DNA of 64,000 bases from Pseudomonas fluorescens (GCF_902498195.1 NZ_CABVIY010000001.1:868001-932000); one strand, 5' to 3'; numbered from the stretch's first letter, positions 18,512-28,900 are shown. Program-made: numbers and translations. Notes: generated by a model not told the origin, from the sequence alone.

Positions 18512-19555
18512 TCAAAACATGAAGGTCGGAATGACCGGAATGAAGGACAAACGGAAGTTCCAGCGGCTGCTGATCAGGTCGTCGGGGTGAATCGCCGAAT
18601 ACTGGATCTCCCCGGAAATCCGCACCGGCAACTTGCCAAGATTGAAGATCCGCCCGGCGCCGAGGCCGATGGGGAAGGTCACCTTGTTGCCGCCTTCGGC
18701 CTTCCAGTTGACCGTGACGTTGGGCGTCATGCCCACCCGCCATTGCGCGGGACCGGGAATGCTGCGCTGGATGAAGTATTGAATGTTGGTCAGGCTCACG
18801 TCCTTGCGCTGGCTGTCGCCACCCACCGACCACCAATGCTGCGGGAACAGCGCCAACGTCCAGTCTTCGCCCAGGTAGGCGGCGACGAACGCCGGGCCCA
18901 GGGAGTATTTGCCGGTGCCCAGCACGTCTTCTTCGGCGGTGGGAAACATCGCGGTCGGGCCAAAGCCCCAGACCATTTTGCCGCCACCGGCGAAGCGGAT
19001 CGGCTCCTTGGGCGAGAACACGCCGACGTACGCCAGGTCGCCAAAGCCGCTGGTGCGATCGAACGGGTCCTGGACCACCGAGATGAAGTCACTGCGGTCG
19101 CTGAGGATCTCGTTGGGGCCCATGCCGATCAGGTTGCCGGCCCGGTGGTTGACCGGCGCGCTGACGTAGCTGATGGGCAGGCGGTTGATCAGGTTCCAGT
19201 CTTCGCCGAGGGCAATCGGGAAGGTCGGCATGAAGCTGTATTTGCCCAGCATGCGCGTGCCGTGGCTGTTCGGGCCCTTGAGCGCGGTGTAGTCGAACTG
19301 GTTGAATAGCAGCACCAGGTTGCCCACCGGGTTGTCCATGAGCTTGGCAATCTGCTCGGTGGACGGATCGCAGCCGGCCTTGACCACGTCCTTGAGGTCG
19401 ATGTCGAAGTTCTGTTGCAGGCGCTGGCAGGTTTCGGCGTCGCCCTTGGCCACGGGCGGTTTCGGCGGGGTGCCGAGGGCCGGCAGATCACCGCTGGCGC
19501 AGGCGAAACCGCTGAACAGGACGCTGCACAGGGTCAATCGAGTGCTGATGGCCAT
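18512..19555 (-). CDS. Putative outer-membrane beta-barrel protein
   Basis: The 347-residue protein has a signal peptide (MAISTRLTLCSVLFSGFACA, possible cleavage after ASG) and no long hydrophobic helix afterwards. It has alternating polar/nonpolar stretches and ends in a C-terminal aromatic residue (PTFMF), as is usual for barrels inserted by the Bam machinery. Relatives are generally unnamed, or carry the misleading label neuromedin U. It lies in a tight run, 13 bases after the MetA-type barrel gene and 14 before the MoxR gene, and partly resembles the protein encoded at 21952-22743 (PTADQDELGTGKW there, FPTAEEDVLGTGKY here). Confidence 0.72.
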   Translation of the reverse strand: MAISTRLTLCSVLFSGFACASGDLPALGTPPKPPVAKGDAETCQRLQQNFDIDLKDVVKAGCDPSTEQIAKLMDNPVGNLVLLFNQFDYTALKGPNSHGTRMLGKYSFMPTFPIALGEDWNLINRLPISYVSAPVNHRAGNLIGMGPNEILSDRSDFISVVQDPFDRTSGFGDLAYVGVFSPKEPIRFAGGGKMVWGFGPTAMFPTAEEDVLGTGKYSLGPAFVAAYLGEDWTLALFPQHWWSVGGDSQRKDVSLTNIQYFIQRSIPGPAQWRVGMTPNVTVNWKAEGGNKVTFPIGLGAGRIFNLGKLPVRISGEIQYSAIHPDDLISSRWNFRLSFIPVIPTFMF

Positions 19556-19568
19556 CCCTGGCGATCTC

Positions 19569-20516
19569 CTAGAAAAATGCCAGCGTCATGTTGACGCTGA
19601 TGCCATTGCCTTCGGGCCGGTTCTTGGTGTCGAACTCCGGGATCCAGCGCGCGCTCAGGTTGGCCTGGGCGTCGGCGAATTTGCCGCTCCAGCCCACTGC
19701 CGGCCCGGCCCCGACCGATCGCCCGCGAAAGCCTCCGTTCGCACCACTGCCCGAGTCGTCGGTGACCTGCTGGATGTAGCCGGCCGCCATGCCGGCGCTC
19801 CAGCCATTGCCGAAGCCGTGGGTCCAGAGCGCGTCGAGGGTGAAGATGTTGCCGGTGCGATAGTCCGTGTCGTCGTTTTCGGTGTAGATCTCCAGGCTGC
19901 TCATCACGGTGAATTCACCGCCCTTGCCGTCCAGATGACTGAAGGCCACGGTGGGCATGAAGGTGTAATTGTTCTGTCCGGCGTTGGCCAGGCGATTTTG
20001 GTTGTAGGCGCCGGTGGGTACGTAGATCGGCAGCGAAAACGAGATGTGGTTGACCTCGTCGAAGTGGTAGCCGGCGGCGATGGGCGTCACCAGTGCGTCG
20101 GCGAACTGGGTGGCTTTGTCCTCGGTGCCCAGTGTCCTGCCGCGCGGGCCGGTGACGCTGGCGGTGACGTCGGTGTACTGAACCGGCACGCCGATGGCCG
20201 ATGCGAAGTTCCAGGCACCCTTACCCGTGTCCCAGACGTGGGTGAAGTTGGCCAGGGTGTAGGAAACCTTCATGTCCACGCCGGCGCTCAAGGCACCCGC
20301 GATGGGGACCTGAACGTTGCCCTTGAGGTCGCCGTCGTACCAGAAGCTGGTCAACGACATGACCCAGCCGGGTGCCGGCGGCACCACCCCGGCGTTGGAA
20401 AATACCTGCAGGCCGGTGATCGGCCGCCCGACACCGCCTTCGGCGGCCAATAGCAGAGGACTGCCGGTGACCATGCTCAGCACCAATAAGGGGCGCACTA
20501 TGAAAGGCTTGATCAT
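19569..20516 (-). CDS. Outer-membrane transporter-like protein (phenol_MetA_deg/SphA type)
   Basis: The 315-residue protein has a signal peptide (about residues 1-25, VLSMVTGSPLLLAAEG) and the sequence style of the MetA-pathway phenol-degradation transporter family (PF13557-like). The conserved N-terminal block GVGRPITGLQVFSNAGVVPP and the barrel-like end VNMTLAFF with a terminal Phe are visible. Members are thought to be outer-membrane channels for small hydrophobic substrates. It is 12 bases after the DUF1254 gene and 13 before the next barrel gene. The substrate is unknown. Confidence 0.75.
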   Translation of the reverse strand: MIKPFIVRPLLVLSMVTGSPLLLAAEGGVGRPITGLQVFSNAGVVPPAPGWVMSLTSFWYDGDLKGNVQVPIAGALSAGVDMKVSYTLANFTHVWDTGKGAWNFASAIGVPVQYTDVTASVTGPRGRTLGTEDKATQFADALVTPIAAGYHFDEVNHISFSLPIYVPTGAYNQNRLANAGQNNYTFMPTVAFSHLDGKGGEFTVMSSLEIYTENDDTDYRTGNIFTLDALWTHGFGNGWSAGMAAGYIQQVTDDSGSGANGGFRGRSVGAGPAVGWSGKFADAQANLSARWIPEFDTKNRPEGNGISVNMTLAFF

Positions 20517-20528
20517 GACCGACTCCGC

Positions 20529-21941
20529 TTATTGATTTTTTTGGTTGACCGGCGTCAACAACGGCATTTTCCATTCGCCACTGGCCACCGCAGGCGTAGG
20601 CAGATACAGGCGCAGCACGCCGTAGAACGGCCCGTTGGGGGCGGGTAACCAGTTGCTTTGCAGGTCAGTGGCCGGGGCCTTGTTCTGCACGTAAAGGGTC
20701 AGTCCGCCGTCGCTGTCGAGCTTGAGGTCCGGCAACATGCGCGAGTTGATCAGGTAGCGGTTGAGCGGGTTGGCCACCAGCAGTTTGTTCCTGGCGTTGT
20801 ACATCGTCAGCGACCAGAAGGCCTGCGCCGGGGGCAGCGCGTCCTTGTCGAAATGCAAGGTGTAGTCGTGTTTTGAGGCGTCGACCGGCTGACCGTCCTT
20901 GTCGACGAAATAGCCGATGTAGTCCGCCTCTTCGCTGGAGTTGCCGAAGATCCCCATGTTCGCGCCGGCGTAGCGGTAAAGGTAATTGCCCTTGAGGTGA
21001 TCGCGGGTGCCGAAGAGGTCGCCGCTGCTGACTTCGTGGGTGTCGACTTTGGTTTTCTTGAACTGGGCGAATTGCGCCTTGGCGTCGCTGATGCCGTCTT
21101 CCAGGGCTTTACGCTGTTCGGCGCTCAGTCGGGTGAGGTTGAACGGTTTGCCGGCCTCGATGCCGATGGTCTTGAAGCGCGCGAGCAGATCCTTTTCCAC
21201 GTCCTGGGGCGGGGCGAAGGCCAGCATGAAATTCAGGTAGCGAAACAGATCCGGCGTGTCGCTCATGGTCGGCGAGGGTTTGGGCCAGTCGATTTTCGGC
21301 GCGGCCGGTGGCGCCTTGTGCTTGTCGTACTGGCTCAGGGGTTCGACCTTGTAGCCTTTCTGGATCTCCTTGACCTTGCCCAGGTCCTTGTCATCGAACA
21401 GCTGCGTGCGGTACAGCGCATAGGCGATGTTGCTCTCGCTGCGCAGCAGTCGGTCGATGTTCTGCGGCTGCTGACCTTGCCAGCCGGGCCCGGCAATCAT
21501 GAAATGGCCGCCATGGTTGCCGGTACTGCGGGTGCCCAGGTAGGCGAAGTTCTGCGTGTAGGCGTCGATCAACTGCACCGAGTAGTAACGGTGTTCCTCG
21601 ATGGGGGGCAAGGTCAGCACCACCGGTTCGGCGCGCAAATCCATCCAGACGAAGGAGTAGGGCGTATCGGCATTGGGGGTGACGAATGCCGTGTCTTTGG
21701 CGGTGAAGGCCTTGGCGGTGTTGCCGATCTGGTTGAACGGCGCCTTGAAGTTCGAACTGTGCCTGTCCACCGCCTGGGTGTAGAGGGTCTTGTACATTTC
21801 CACCACCGGGAAGCCATACAGATAGGCTTCCTTGGCGATGGCCCGGGCTTGTTGCGGGGTGGCGGTGAAGTCGGCACCCACGCCGCAACTCACGAACATC
21901 GTCATCAGGCCGAAACCGGCTGCGCGAATGGCTATGTGCAT
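20529..21941 (-). CDS. DUF1254/DUF1214 protein, exported
   Basis: The 470-residue protein has a signal peptide (MHIAIRAAGFGLMTMFVSCG). The DUF1254 domain follows at about residues 30-170 (AKEAYLYGFPVVEMY, TPNADTPYSFVWMDLRAEP), and the DUF1214 domain lies at about residues 340-460 (LPPAQAFWSLTMYNARNKLL, YVQNKAPATDLQSNWLPAP). The biochemical role of these domains is not established. The start at 21941 was chosen because GAGGT precedes it and it opens the signal peptide; the longer frame overlaps the upstream gene. It lies between two barrel genes with gaps of 10 and 12 bases. Confidence 0.9.
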   Translation of the reverse strand: MHIAIRAAGFGLMTMFVSCGVGADFTATPQQARAIAKEAYLYGFPVVEMYKTLYTQAVDRHSSNFKAPFNQIGNTAKAFTAKDTAFVTPNADTPYSFVWMDLRAEPVVLTLPPIEEHRYYSVQLIDAYTQNFAYLGTRSTGNHGGHFMIAGPGWQGQQPQNIDRLLRSESNIAYALYRTQLFDDKDLGKVKEIQKGYKVEPLSQYDKHKAPPAAPKIDWPKPSPTMSDTPDLFRYLNFMLAFAPPQDVEKDLLARFKTIGIEAGKPFNLTRLSAEQRKALEDGISDAKAQFAQFKKTKVDTHEVSSGDLFGTRDHLKGNYLYRYAGANMGIFGNSSEEADYIGYFVDKDGQPVDASKHDYTLHFDKDALPPAQAFWSLTMYNARNKLLVANPLNRYLINSRMLPDLKLDSDGGLTLYVQNKAPATDLQSNWLPAPNGPFYGVLRLYLPTPAVASGEWKMPLLTPVNQKNQ

Positions 21942-21951
21942 GGCAGAGACC

Positions 21952-22743
21952 TCATTTCCCGAACGTGACGTTGAGACCGGCGAACAGGGTGAACTTCGGC
22001 AGGCCGTCGCCCTTGTGATCGACGGTCCACTGCGGTTCGATGAAGGCGTTGAGGATATTGGACCTGTCTTTCCAGACTTTGCCGACACCCAGGCCGAGCG
22101 GGATGTAGTGGGTGTCGTTCTTCAGGTCGAAGGTCCAGGTGCCCGTGGAGCGCAGGTACCAGCCTTGGTCCAGGTTGTGAATGATGAAAGGTTGCATCGT
22201 GGCGGTTTCGACGTGTTCGCGGTCGTGGTCGCCGGCAAACGAACTCTGGTATTGCACCAGCGCGCCCAGCAGGCCGCGCGGTGACGAATCGATGGCCACG
22301 GCGGCCAGGCCGGCCTGCCATTTACCCGTACCGAGTTCGTCCTGGTCGGCGGTCGGTGCCGTGATCATCGGCCCGATGCCCAACTGCACGCCCTCGGTCT
22401 TGAGCAGGAAGATATCGAACAGGTTCAGGTCGCCCTCGCCGGTGCTGTAGCCGCTGCTCGGGTCCGGACGCGTGCTGATCGGCGCCGTGGCGCGCAGCAA
22501 CTGCGGCACACCAATGTAGTCATTCGGCGCAATCGGCAGCGTGCCGCGCACCAGCAGGTCATTGGTATGGATGTTGGAGTCGTAATACTTTGGGGTGTAG
22601 TAATCCTGCAGGTTCATCCCCGGGGCGAGGTTCAGCGGGTTGTTGCTCTTGTTGGCGGTCTCGGCGTTATCCGCGTAGGCGCTGATGAAAGGCGCGAGCG
22701 ACATCATCAGAAGACCGGCGTGCATCCCCAATTTGTTGAACAT
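21952..22743 (-). CDS. Putative outer-membrane beta-barrel protein, first gene of the run
   Basis: The 263-residue protein has a signal peptide (MFNKLGMHAGLLMMSLAPFISAYA, cleavage likely after AYA). The mature part is polar and strand-rich, resembling the barrel encoded at 18512-19555 in segments such as the LGTGKWQAG and GLGVGKVW blocks. It ends TLFAGLNVTFGK, so the terminal aromatic residue is three positions from the end. It is the first gene of the 12-gene minus-strand run. The 350-base non-coding stretch upstream should hold the promoter. No function can be assigned beyond likely outer-membrane location. Confidence 0.7.
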   Translation of the reverse strand: MFNKLGMHAGLLMMSLAPFISAYADNAETANKSNNPLNLAPGMNLQDYYTPKYYDSNIHTNDLLVRGTLPIAPNDYIGVPQLLRATAPISTRPDPSSGYSTGEGDLNLFDIFLLKTEGVQLGIGPMITAPTADQDELGTGKWQAGLAAVAIDSSPRGLLGALVQYQSSFAGDHDREHVETATMQPFIIHNLDQGWYLRSTGTWTFDLKNDTHYIPLGLGVGKVWKDRSNILNAFIEPQWTVDHKGDGLPKFTLFAGLNVTFGK

Positions 22744-23095
22744 GATTCCCCGATTCCCTGGTGGCTCATTTTGGACGACTCGGCACTTGGCGGCCGTTGC
22801 GACGTAGTCTCTTTGCTACCAAGCCTGTAGGACACGTCTCTTGAAGCTAGCAGCTAAATGGGGGTTAGCTAGTCGAAGGGATTAATTCCTTGGTTTTTTT
22901 GTACAAGATTTCCGGTTTTTGTATGTACTGAAAAGTTAATAAGGATCAGCGGGTTGCGTGCGTTAACCCAACAGCCCAGATAGCGCGAGCGCGCAGGTGG
23001 CAAGATTTGTAGAGCGCGCTGATCGTGCCCGTGCGGGAGTAAACGATCAGCCAGGTTACTGTCTGCGCAGGCAACGCCCCTGATTCATTCGGTAC
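22744..23095. promoter_or_regulatory. Upstream region of the 12-gene operon with an inverted repeat
   Basis: This 352-base stretch contains no gene. It includes AGCTAA-atggggg-TTAGCT (22852-22870), an exact 6-bp inverted repeat. Next to it is an AT-rich stretch (22880-22940) that on the minus strand offers a weak TTGTAC / TTAATC pair, so the repeat would lie just downstream of a possible -10. The part near 22980-23060 is GC-rich and shows nothing I can name. Confidence 0.4.
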
Positions 23096-23515
23096 TTAAC
23101 ACTTCTTCCCGAACGCCCGCTCTTCCTGCTCTCGCAACTCCGGCGTGAACTCCTCCCCAAAGTCCGCCGCCTCAAACACCTGACGAATCTCGATCTCGGC
23201 CTCAGTACCCGGCATCGGGTTGGGGCAACGCTTGACCCATTCGATGGCTTCTTCCCTGGATTTCACCTGCCACAGCCAATAGCCGGCGATCAGTTCCTTG
23301 GTTTCGGCGAACGGGCCGTCGATCACTGTGCGTTTGTCACCGCTGAAGCGCACGCGGGCGCCTTTGCTGCTGGGGTGCAGGCCTTCGCCGGCGAGGAGGA
23401 TGCCTGCCTTGGCCAGTTCTTCGTTGTAGTTGCCCATGGCGGTCAGCAGTTCGGTGTCGGGCATGATGCCGGCTTCGGAGTCCTGGCTGGCTTTGATGAT
23501 GATCATGAAGCGCAT
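23096..23515 (-). CDS. YciI-like (DGPF domain) protein
   Basis: The 139-residue cytosolic protein matches the YCII/DGPF family: MRFMIIIKASQDSEAG at the start, the eponymous DGPF in TVIDGPFAETKELIAGYWLW at about residues 65-84, and a central His-free core. Family members adopt a ferredoxin-like fold and often sit beside sigma factors. No sigma factor is present here, and function is unknown. The ATG at 23515 was chosen over a GTG at 23524 because GGAG lies 8 bases before it. It is a single-gene unit bordered by a REP-type repeat upstream. Confidence 0.88.
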   Translation of the reverse strand: MRFMIIIKASQDSEAGIMPDTELLTAMGNYNEELAKAGILLAGEGLHPSSKGARVRFSGDKRTVIDGPFAETKELIAGYWLWQVKSREEAIEWVKRCPNPMPGTEAEIEIRQVFEAADFGEEFTPELREQEERAFGKKC

Positions 23516-23628
23516 GGTGTTCACTCCGCTGGATTGGGATTGTTCACTTATAGTCGAATGAGCTTGGGCCGGATCGACAGCGCAGTCAGGGAAAGTCGTA
23601 ACAAATTTTGTTATACCCCCGAACCCTT

Positions 23629-23728
23629 GTAGGAGCTGCCGAAGGCTGCGATCTTTTGATTTCGCTTTTTATGACGGTATTGAAAGCGCATCGAAGATCA
23701 AAAGATCGCAGCCTTCGGCAGCTCCTAC
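23629..23728. repeat. REP-type inverted repeat, GTAGGAGCTGCC family
   Basis: A 100-base palindromic element has arms GTAGGAGCTGCCGAAGGCTG and CAGCCTTCGGCAGCTCCTAC and inner AGATCTTTTGAT-like inverted sequence. It is placed between the YciI-like and tpx genes. Confidence 0.9.
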
Positions 23729-23739
23729 ATGGACAGTCG

Positions 23740-23820
23740 GCAGGCTCGCGAATGCAATCGGTCAGTCACTGAAGTGGTGAATGTGTCGGCGCCATCGCGA
23801 GCAGGCTCGCTCCCACAGGG
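23740..23820. repeat. Degraded REP pair
   Basis: The right arm ATCGCGAGCAGGCTCGCTCC (23794-23820) is intact. The left arm is reduced to CAGGCTCGCGAA, directly beside the other palindrome family, which may have truncated it. Confidence 0.65.
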
Positions 23821-23929
23821 GATCGGGGGCGCTGCAAGTTTTGTAACCGCAGTAGGTCGCCGACCGATTTCATGGTTAACTTCGGCCTCTTCACCATTCT
23901 CCACAACAACGTTCAGAAGGACTCCGTTC

Positions 23930-24430
23930 ATGGCTCAAGTCACTCTTAAAGGCAACCCGGTTCAAGTCAACGGCCAGCTGCCTCAAGCCGGTTCCAAGGC
24001 GCCAGCCTTTTCCCTGGTTGCCGGCAATCTGTCCGACGTCACCCTGAAAGACTTCGCCGGCAAGCGCAAAGTGCTGAACATCTTCCCAAGCGTCGACACC
24101 CCGACCTGCGCCACGTCGGTGCGCAAGTTCAACGCCCAGGCCAATGACATCGCCAACACCGTGGTGCTGTGCATCTCCGCCGACCTGCCGTTCGCCCAAT
24201 CGCGTTTCTGCGGCGCCGAAGGCCTGGAAAACGTCCAGAACCTGTCGACCCTGCGCGGCACCGAGTTCATCGAGAACTACGGCGTGGCCATCGCCGACGG
24301 CCCGCTCAAGGGCCTGACCGCCCGTGCCGTGGTGGTACTGGACGAAAACGACAACGTGCTGCACAGCGAACTGGTCAAGGAAATCGCTGAAGAGCCGAAC
24401 TACGAAGCAGCCCTTGCTGTCTTGAAATAA
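23930..24430 (+). CDS. tpx: Thiol peroxidase Tpx (2-Cys peroxiredoxin)
   Basis: The 166-residue protein reduces hydrogen and alkyl peroxides using thioredoxin. The peroxidatic cysteine is in [14 protein letters not shown] (Cys60) and the resolving cysteine in QSRFCGAEG (Cys94), which is the Tpx spacing. The length is standard. The ATG at 23930 has GAAGGA 7 bases upstream; the longer open frame reads REP sequence and is not used. It is a single gene, followed by a strong terminator hairpin. Confidence 0.97.
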   Translation: MAQVTLKGNPVQVNGQLPQAGSKAPAFSLVAGNLSDVTLKDFAGKRKVLNIFPSVDTPTCATSVRKFNAQANDIANTVVLCISADLPFAQSRFCGAEGLENVQNLSTLRGTEFIENYGVAIADGPLKGLTARAVVVLDENDNVLHSELVKEIAEEPNYEAALAVLK

Positions 24431-24448
24431 GTAGCAATTACAATTGTT

Positions 24449-24480
24449 AACGGCCTGGCCCTGTCCAGGCCGTTTTCATT
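24449..24480 (+). terminator. Intrinsic terminator of tpx
   Basis: A 10-bp perfect stem, AACGGCCTGG / CCAGGCCGTT, with loop CCCTGT is followed by TTTCATTTG, 18 bases after the tpx stop codon. Confidence 0.88.
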
Positions 24481-24607
24481 TGTGTTTCAGTATCTTGGAT
24501 AAATCTCCTGTTACGTAAGCCGAAAGTAAATTGCCGGTAAAGGCGCTTTGCTTAAGACCCTCCAGTGCTTATCGTTCAGCCACATGTAACAGAAGCCCAC
24601 GCGCCCA

Positions 24608-25924
24608 ATGGTTGATCTCTCAATGCAATCCTCCGCTTCCCGTAGTCCCCGTCGCTGGCTGTTTGGCCTGCTTGTCCTGTTGGTCATCGCCGCCCTGTGC
24701 TGGAAATTCTGGCCAGGTGGCGCTGCGCCGAAAGAGGGCGCGCAGCAGAAAGCCGTGGCCGGCCACACGGGCAGGTCAGGGGCGATGCGTCCGGGATTCG
24801 GCGGCGCTTCCGGACCGGTTCCGGTACGCGTGGCACCGGCGGTCAAGGGCGATTTCCCGCTCTACTACAAGGCATTGGGCACGGTCACCGCGCTGAACAC
24901 CATCAACGTGCGCAGCCGCGTTGGCGGCGAGCTGGTCAAGGTCTATTTCGAGGAAGGACAGATGGTCAAGGCGGGCGACTTGCTGGCCGACATCGACCCG
25001 CGCCCGTACCAGAACGCCTTGCTCCAGGCCGAAGGCACCTTGCTGCAGAATCAGGCACAGCTGAAAAATGCCCAGGTGGATGTGGAGCGTTATACCGGCC
25101 TGTACAAGGAAGACAGTATCGCCAAGCAGACCCTGGACACCGCCGTCGCGCTGGTCGGTCAGTTCCAGGGCACGGTCAAGACCAATCAGGCGGCGGTCAA
25201 CGACGCCAAGCTCAATCTCGAATTCACCAGGATCCGCGCACCTATCGCCGGGCGCGTCGGCCTGCGCCAGCTCGACGTCGGCAACCTGGTTGCGGCCAAC
25301 GACGCCACCGCGCTGGCGATCATCACCCAGACCCAGCCGATCAGCGTCGCTTTCACCTTGCCGGAGAACAGCCTTGACGTGGTGCTGGCGCGCTATCGCA
25401 GCGGCGCCAAATTGCCTGCCGAAGCCTGGGATCGCGGTGACACCAAGCTGCAAGCCACCGGGGTATTGCAGAGCCTGGACAACCAGATCGACGTCACCAC
25501 CGGCACCCTGAAATTCAAGGCCCGCTACGATAACCGCGACCAGGCGCTGTTCCCCAACCAGTTCGTCAATGTGCGCCTGCTGGCCGACACCCTCAAGGAC
25601 GTGATCCTCGCGCCTTCCGCGGCGATCCAGTTCGGCACCAATGGCACCTTTGTCTATGCCCTGGACGGCGACCGGAAGGTCAAGATCCGTCAGTTGAAAA
25701 TCGGCGCCAGCGACGGTGAAAACACCGTGGTCACCGAAGGCCTTGTCGCCGGTGATCGGGTGGTGCTGGAAGGCACCGACCGCCTGAAGGACGGCAGCGA
25801 CGTGGAGGTGGTCAACGACCCGCAGCAAGTGCCGACCAGCCCGGCCGGCCATCTGCAAGGCGGATCGGCGACCAACAGCACTGAACCGGCACCTGCCGGC
25901 AAGGCGAAAAAGGGCGGCGCATGA
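24608..25924 (+). CDS. muxA: RND efflux periplasmic adaptor (MuxA/MdtA)
   Basis: The 438-residue protein has an N-terminal membrane anchor ([20 protein letters not shown]), a lipoyl/barrel-sandwich half ([20 protein letters not shown]), an alpha-hairpin rich in Q and K, and a second half ([20 protein letters not shown]). This is the standard order of MdtA-type adaptors that bridge the RND pump and outer-membrane channel. The last four bases overlap muxB (ATGA). Neither the ATG at 24608 nor an in-frame one at 24623 has a clear ribosome-binding site, so the exact start is uncertain. The four-gene order equals muxABC-opmB of P. aeruginosa. Confidence 0.93.
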   Translation: MVDLSMQSSASRSPRRWLFGLLVLLVIAALCWKFWPGGAAPKEGAQQKAVAGHTGRSGAMRPGFGGASGPVPVRVAPAVKGDFPLYYKALGTVTALNTINVRSRVGGELVKVYFEEGQMVKAGDLLADIDPRPYQNALLQAEGTLLQNQAQLKNAQVDVERYTGLYKEDSIAKQTLDTAVALVGQFQGTVKTNQAAVNDAKLNLEFTRIRAPIAGRVGLRQLDVGNLVAANDATALAIITQTQPISVAFTLPENSLDVVLARYRSGAKLPAEAWDRGDTKLQATGVLQSLDNQIDVTTGTLKFKARYDNRDQALFPNQFVNVRLLADTLKDVILAPSAAIQFGTNGTFVYALDGDRKVKIRQLKIGASDGENTVVTEGLVAGDRVVLEGTDRLKDGSDVEVVNDPQQVPTSPAGHLQGGSATNSTEPAPAGKAKKGGA

Positions 25925-28900
25925 ATCTCTCGCGGCTGTTCATCCTTCGCCCGGTAGCGACTACCTTGAGCATGCTGGCCATCATACTGGCCGGCGTGAT
26001 CGCCTATCGACTGCTGCCGGTGTCGGCATTGCCCCAGGTCGATTACCCGACCATTCGCGTCATGACCCTCTATCCCGGCGCCAGCCCCGATGTCATGACC
26101 AGCGCCGTGACCGCGCCGCTGGAGCGCCAGTTCGGGCAGATGCCGGGCCTGACCCAGATGGCCTCGACCAGCTCCGGCGGCGCCTCGGTGCTGACCCTGC
26201 GTTTCAGCCTCGACATCAACATGGACGTCGCCGAGCAGCAGGTGCAGGCCGCGATCAACGCCGCGACCAACCTGCTGCCCAAGGACCTGCCGGCGCCGCC
26301 GGTGTACAACAAGGTCAACCCGGCCGATACGCCGGTGCTGACCCTGGCCATCACCTCCAAGACCATGTTGCTGCCCAAGCTCAACGATCTGGTCGACACG
26401 CGCATGGCGCAGAAAATCGCCCAGATCAGCGGCGTCGGCATGGTCAGCATCGCCGGCGGCCAGCGTCAGGCGGTGCGGATCAAGGTCAACCCCGAGGCCC
26501 TGGCGGCCAACGGCCTGAACCTGTCGGACGTGCGCACCCTGATCGGCGCGTCCAACGTCAACCAGCCCAAGGGTAACTTCGACGGCCCGACCCGGGTGTC
26601 GATGCTCGATGCCAACGATCAACTGACCTCGCCCGAGGACTACGCCAACCTGATCCTGGCCTACGCCAACGGTGCGCCGTTGCGGCTCAAGGACGTGGCT
26701 GAAATCGTCGACGGTGCCGAAAACGAACGGCTGGCCGCCTGGGCCAACGAAAACCAGGCGGTGCTGCTGAACATCCAGCGTCAACCGGGGGCCAACGTCA
26801 TCGAGGTGGTGGACCGGATCAAGGCCTTGCTGCCGAGCATCACCGACAACCTGCCGGCCGGCCTCGACGTCATCGTGCTGACCGACCGCACCCAGACCAT
26901 CCGCGCCTCGGTCAAGGATGTGCAGCACGAATTGCTGATCGCCATTGCCCTGGTAGTGATGGTCACCTTCCTGTTCCTGCGCCGGGCCAGTGCCACGATC
27001 ATTCCGTCGGTGGCCGTGCCGCTGTCGCTGATCGGCACCTTTGGCGTGATGTACCTCGCCGGGTTCTCGGTCAATAACCTGACCCTGATGGCCCTGACCA
27101 TCGCCACCGGTTTCGTGGTGGACGATGCGATCGTAATGCTGGAGAACATTTCCCGATTCATCGAAGAGGGCGACAGTCCGCTGAATGCGGCACTCAAAGG
27201 CGCCAGGCAGATCGGCTTTACCCTGATCTCCCTGACCCTGTCGCTGATTGCGGTATTGATTCCGCTGCTGTTCATGGCCGACGTGGTGGGGCGGCTGTTC
27301 CGCGAATTCGCGATCACCCTGGCGGTGGCGATCCTGATTTCCCTGGTGGTGTCCCTGACCCTGACGCCGATGATGTGCGCGCGCCTGCTCAAGCGTGAGC
27401 CGAAGGAAGAGGAACAGGGCCGTTTCTACCGCGGCAGCGGCGCTGTCATCGACTGGATGATTGCCGCCTACGGGCGCAAGTTGCAGTGGGTGCTCAAGCA
27501 CCAGCCGCTGACGTTGCTGGTGGCCATCGGCACCCTGGCACTGACGGTCTTCCTGTACATGGTGGTGCCCAAGGGCTTCTTCCCGGTGCAGGACACCGGG
27601 GTGATCCAGGGCATTTCCGAAGCGCCGCAGTCGATTTCCTTCGCCGCCATGAGTGAGCGCCAGCAGGAACTGGCCAAGGTGATCCTGGCCGATCCGGCGG
27701 TCGAGAGCCTGTCGTCCTACATTGGTGTCGACGGCGATAACTCGACGCTCAACAGCGGTCGATTGCTGATCAACCTCAAGCCCCACGGCAACCGCGACCT
27801 GAGTGCAACCGAAGTGATTGCCCGCTTGCAGCCGGAACTGGACAAACTGGTCGGCATCCGCCTGTTCATGCAGCCGGTGCAGGACCTGACCATCGAGGAC
27901 CGGGTCAGCCGCACGCAGTACCAGTTCAGCATGTCGTCGCCGGATTCCGAGCTGCTGAGCCTGTGGAGCGGGCGCCTGGTCGAGGCGCTTGCGCAGCGCC
28001 CCGAACTGACCGACGTGGCCAGCGACTTGCAGGACAAGGGCTTGCAGGTTTATCTGGTGATCGATCGCGATGCCGCGTCGCGGGTCGGGGTATCGGTGTC
28101 GAACATCACCGATGCGTTGTATGACGCCTTCGGCCAGCGGCAGATTTCCACCATCTACACCCAGGCCAGCCAATACCGCGTGGTGCTGCAATCGCAGTCC
28201 GGCGAGAAGATCGGCCCGAAGGCGCTGGACCAGATTCACGTCAAGACCACCGACGGCGGCCAGGTCCGTTTGTCCAGCCTGGCGCATATCGAGGAGCGCC
28301 AGGCGCAATTGGCGATCACCCATATCGGCCAGTTCCCGGCGGTGATGATGTCGTTCAACCTGGCGCCCGGCGTGGCGTTGGGGCATGCGGTGGAGATCAT
28401 CGAGCAGGTGCAGAAGGACATCGGTATGCCGATTGGCGTGCAGACCCAGTTCCAGGGCGCCGCCGAGGCCTTCCAGGCGTCGCTGTCGAGCACCTTGCTG
28501 CTGATCCTGGCGGCGGTGGTGACCATGTACATCGTGCTGGGCGTGCTGTACGAGAGCTACATCCACCCGATCACCATCCTCTCGACCCTGCCGTCCGCGG
28601 CGGTCGGCGCCTTGCTGGCGTTGCTGCTGAGCGGCAATGACCTGGGGATGATCGCGATCATCGGCATCATCCTGCTGATCGGCATCGTGAAGAAGAACGC
28701 GATCATGATGATCGACTTTGCGCTGGACGCTGAGCGCAATCAGGGCATGGACCCGCAAACGGCGATCTATCAAGCCGCACTGCTGCGTTTCCGGCCGATT
28801 CTGATGACCACCCTGGCCGCGCTGTTCGGCGCGGTGCCCCTCATGCTGGCAACGGGTTCCGGAGCGGAACTGCGCCAGCCGCTGGGTCTGGTGATGGTCG

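Noticed and set aside
25690..28773. Minus-strand open frame of 1027 residues opposite muxB
   Set aside because: It is the antisense shadow of a clear RND pump gene. The translation is rich in His, Gln, Arg and Gly, with no recognisable domain, as expected from GC-rich codon use.
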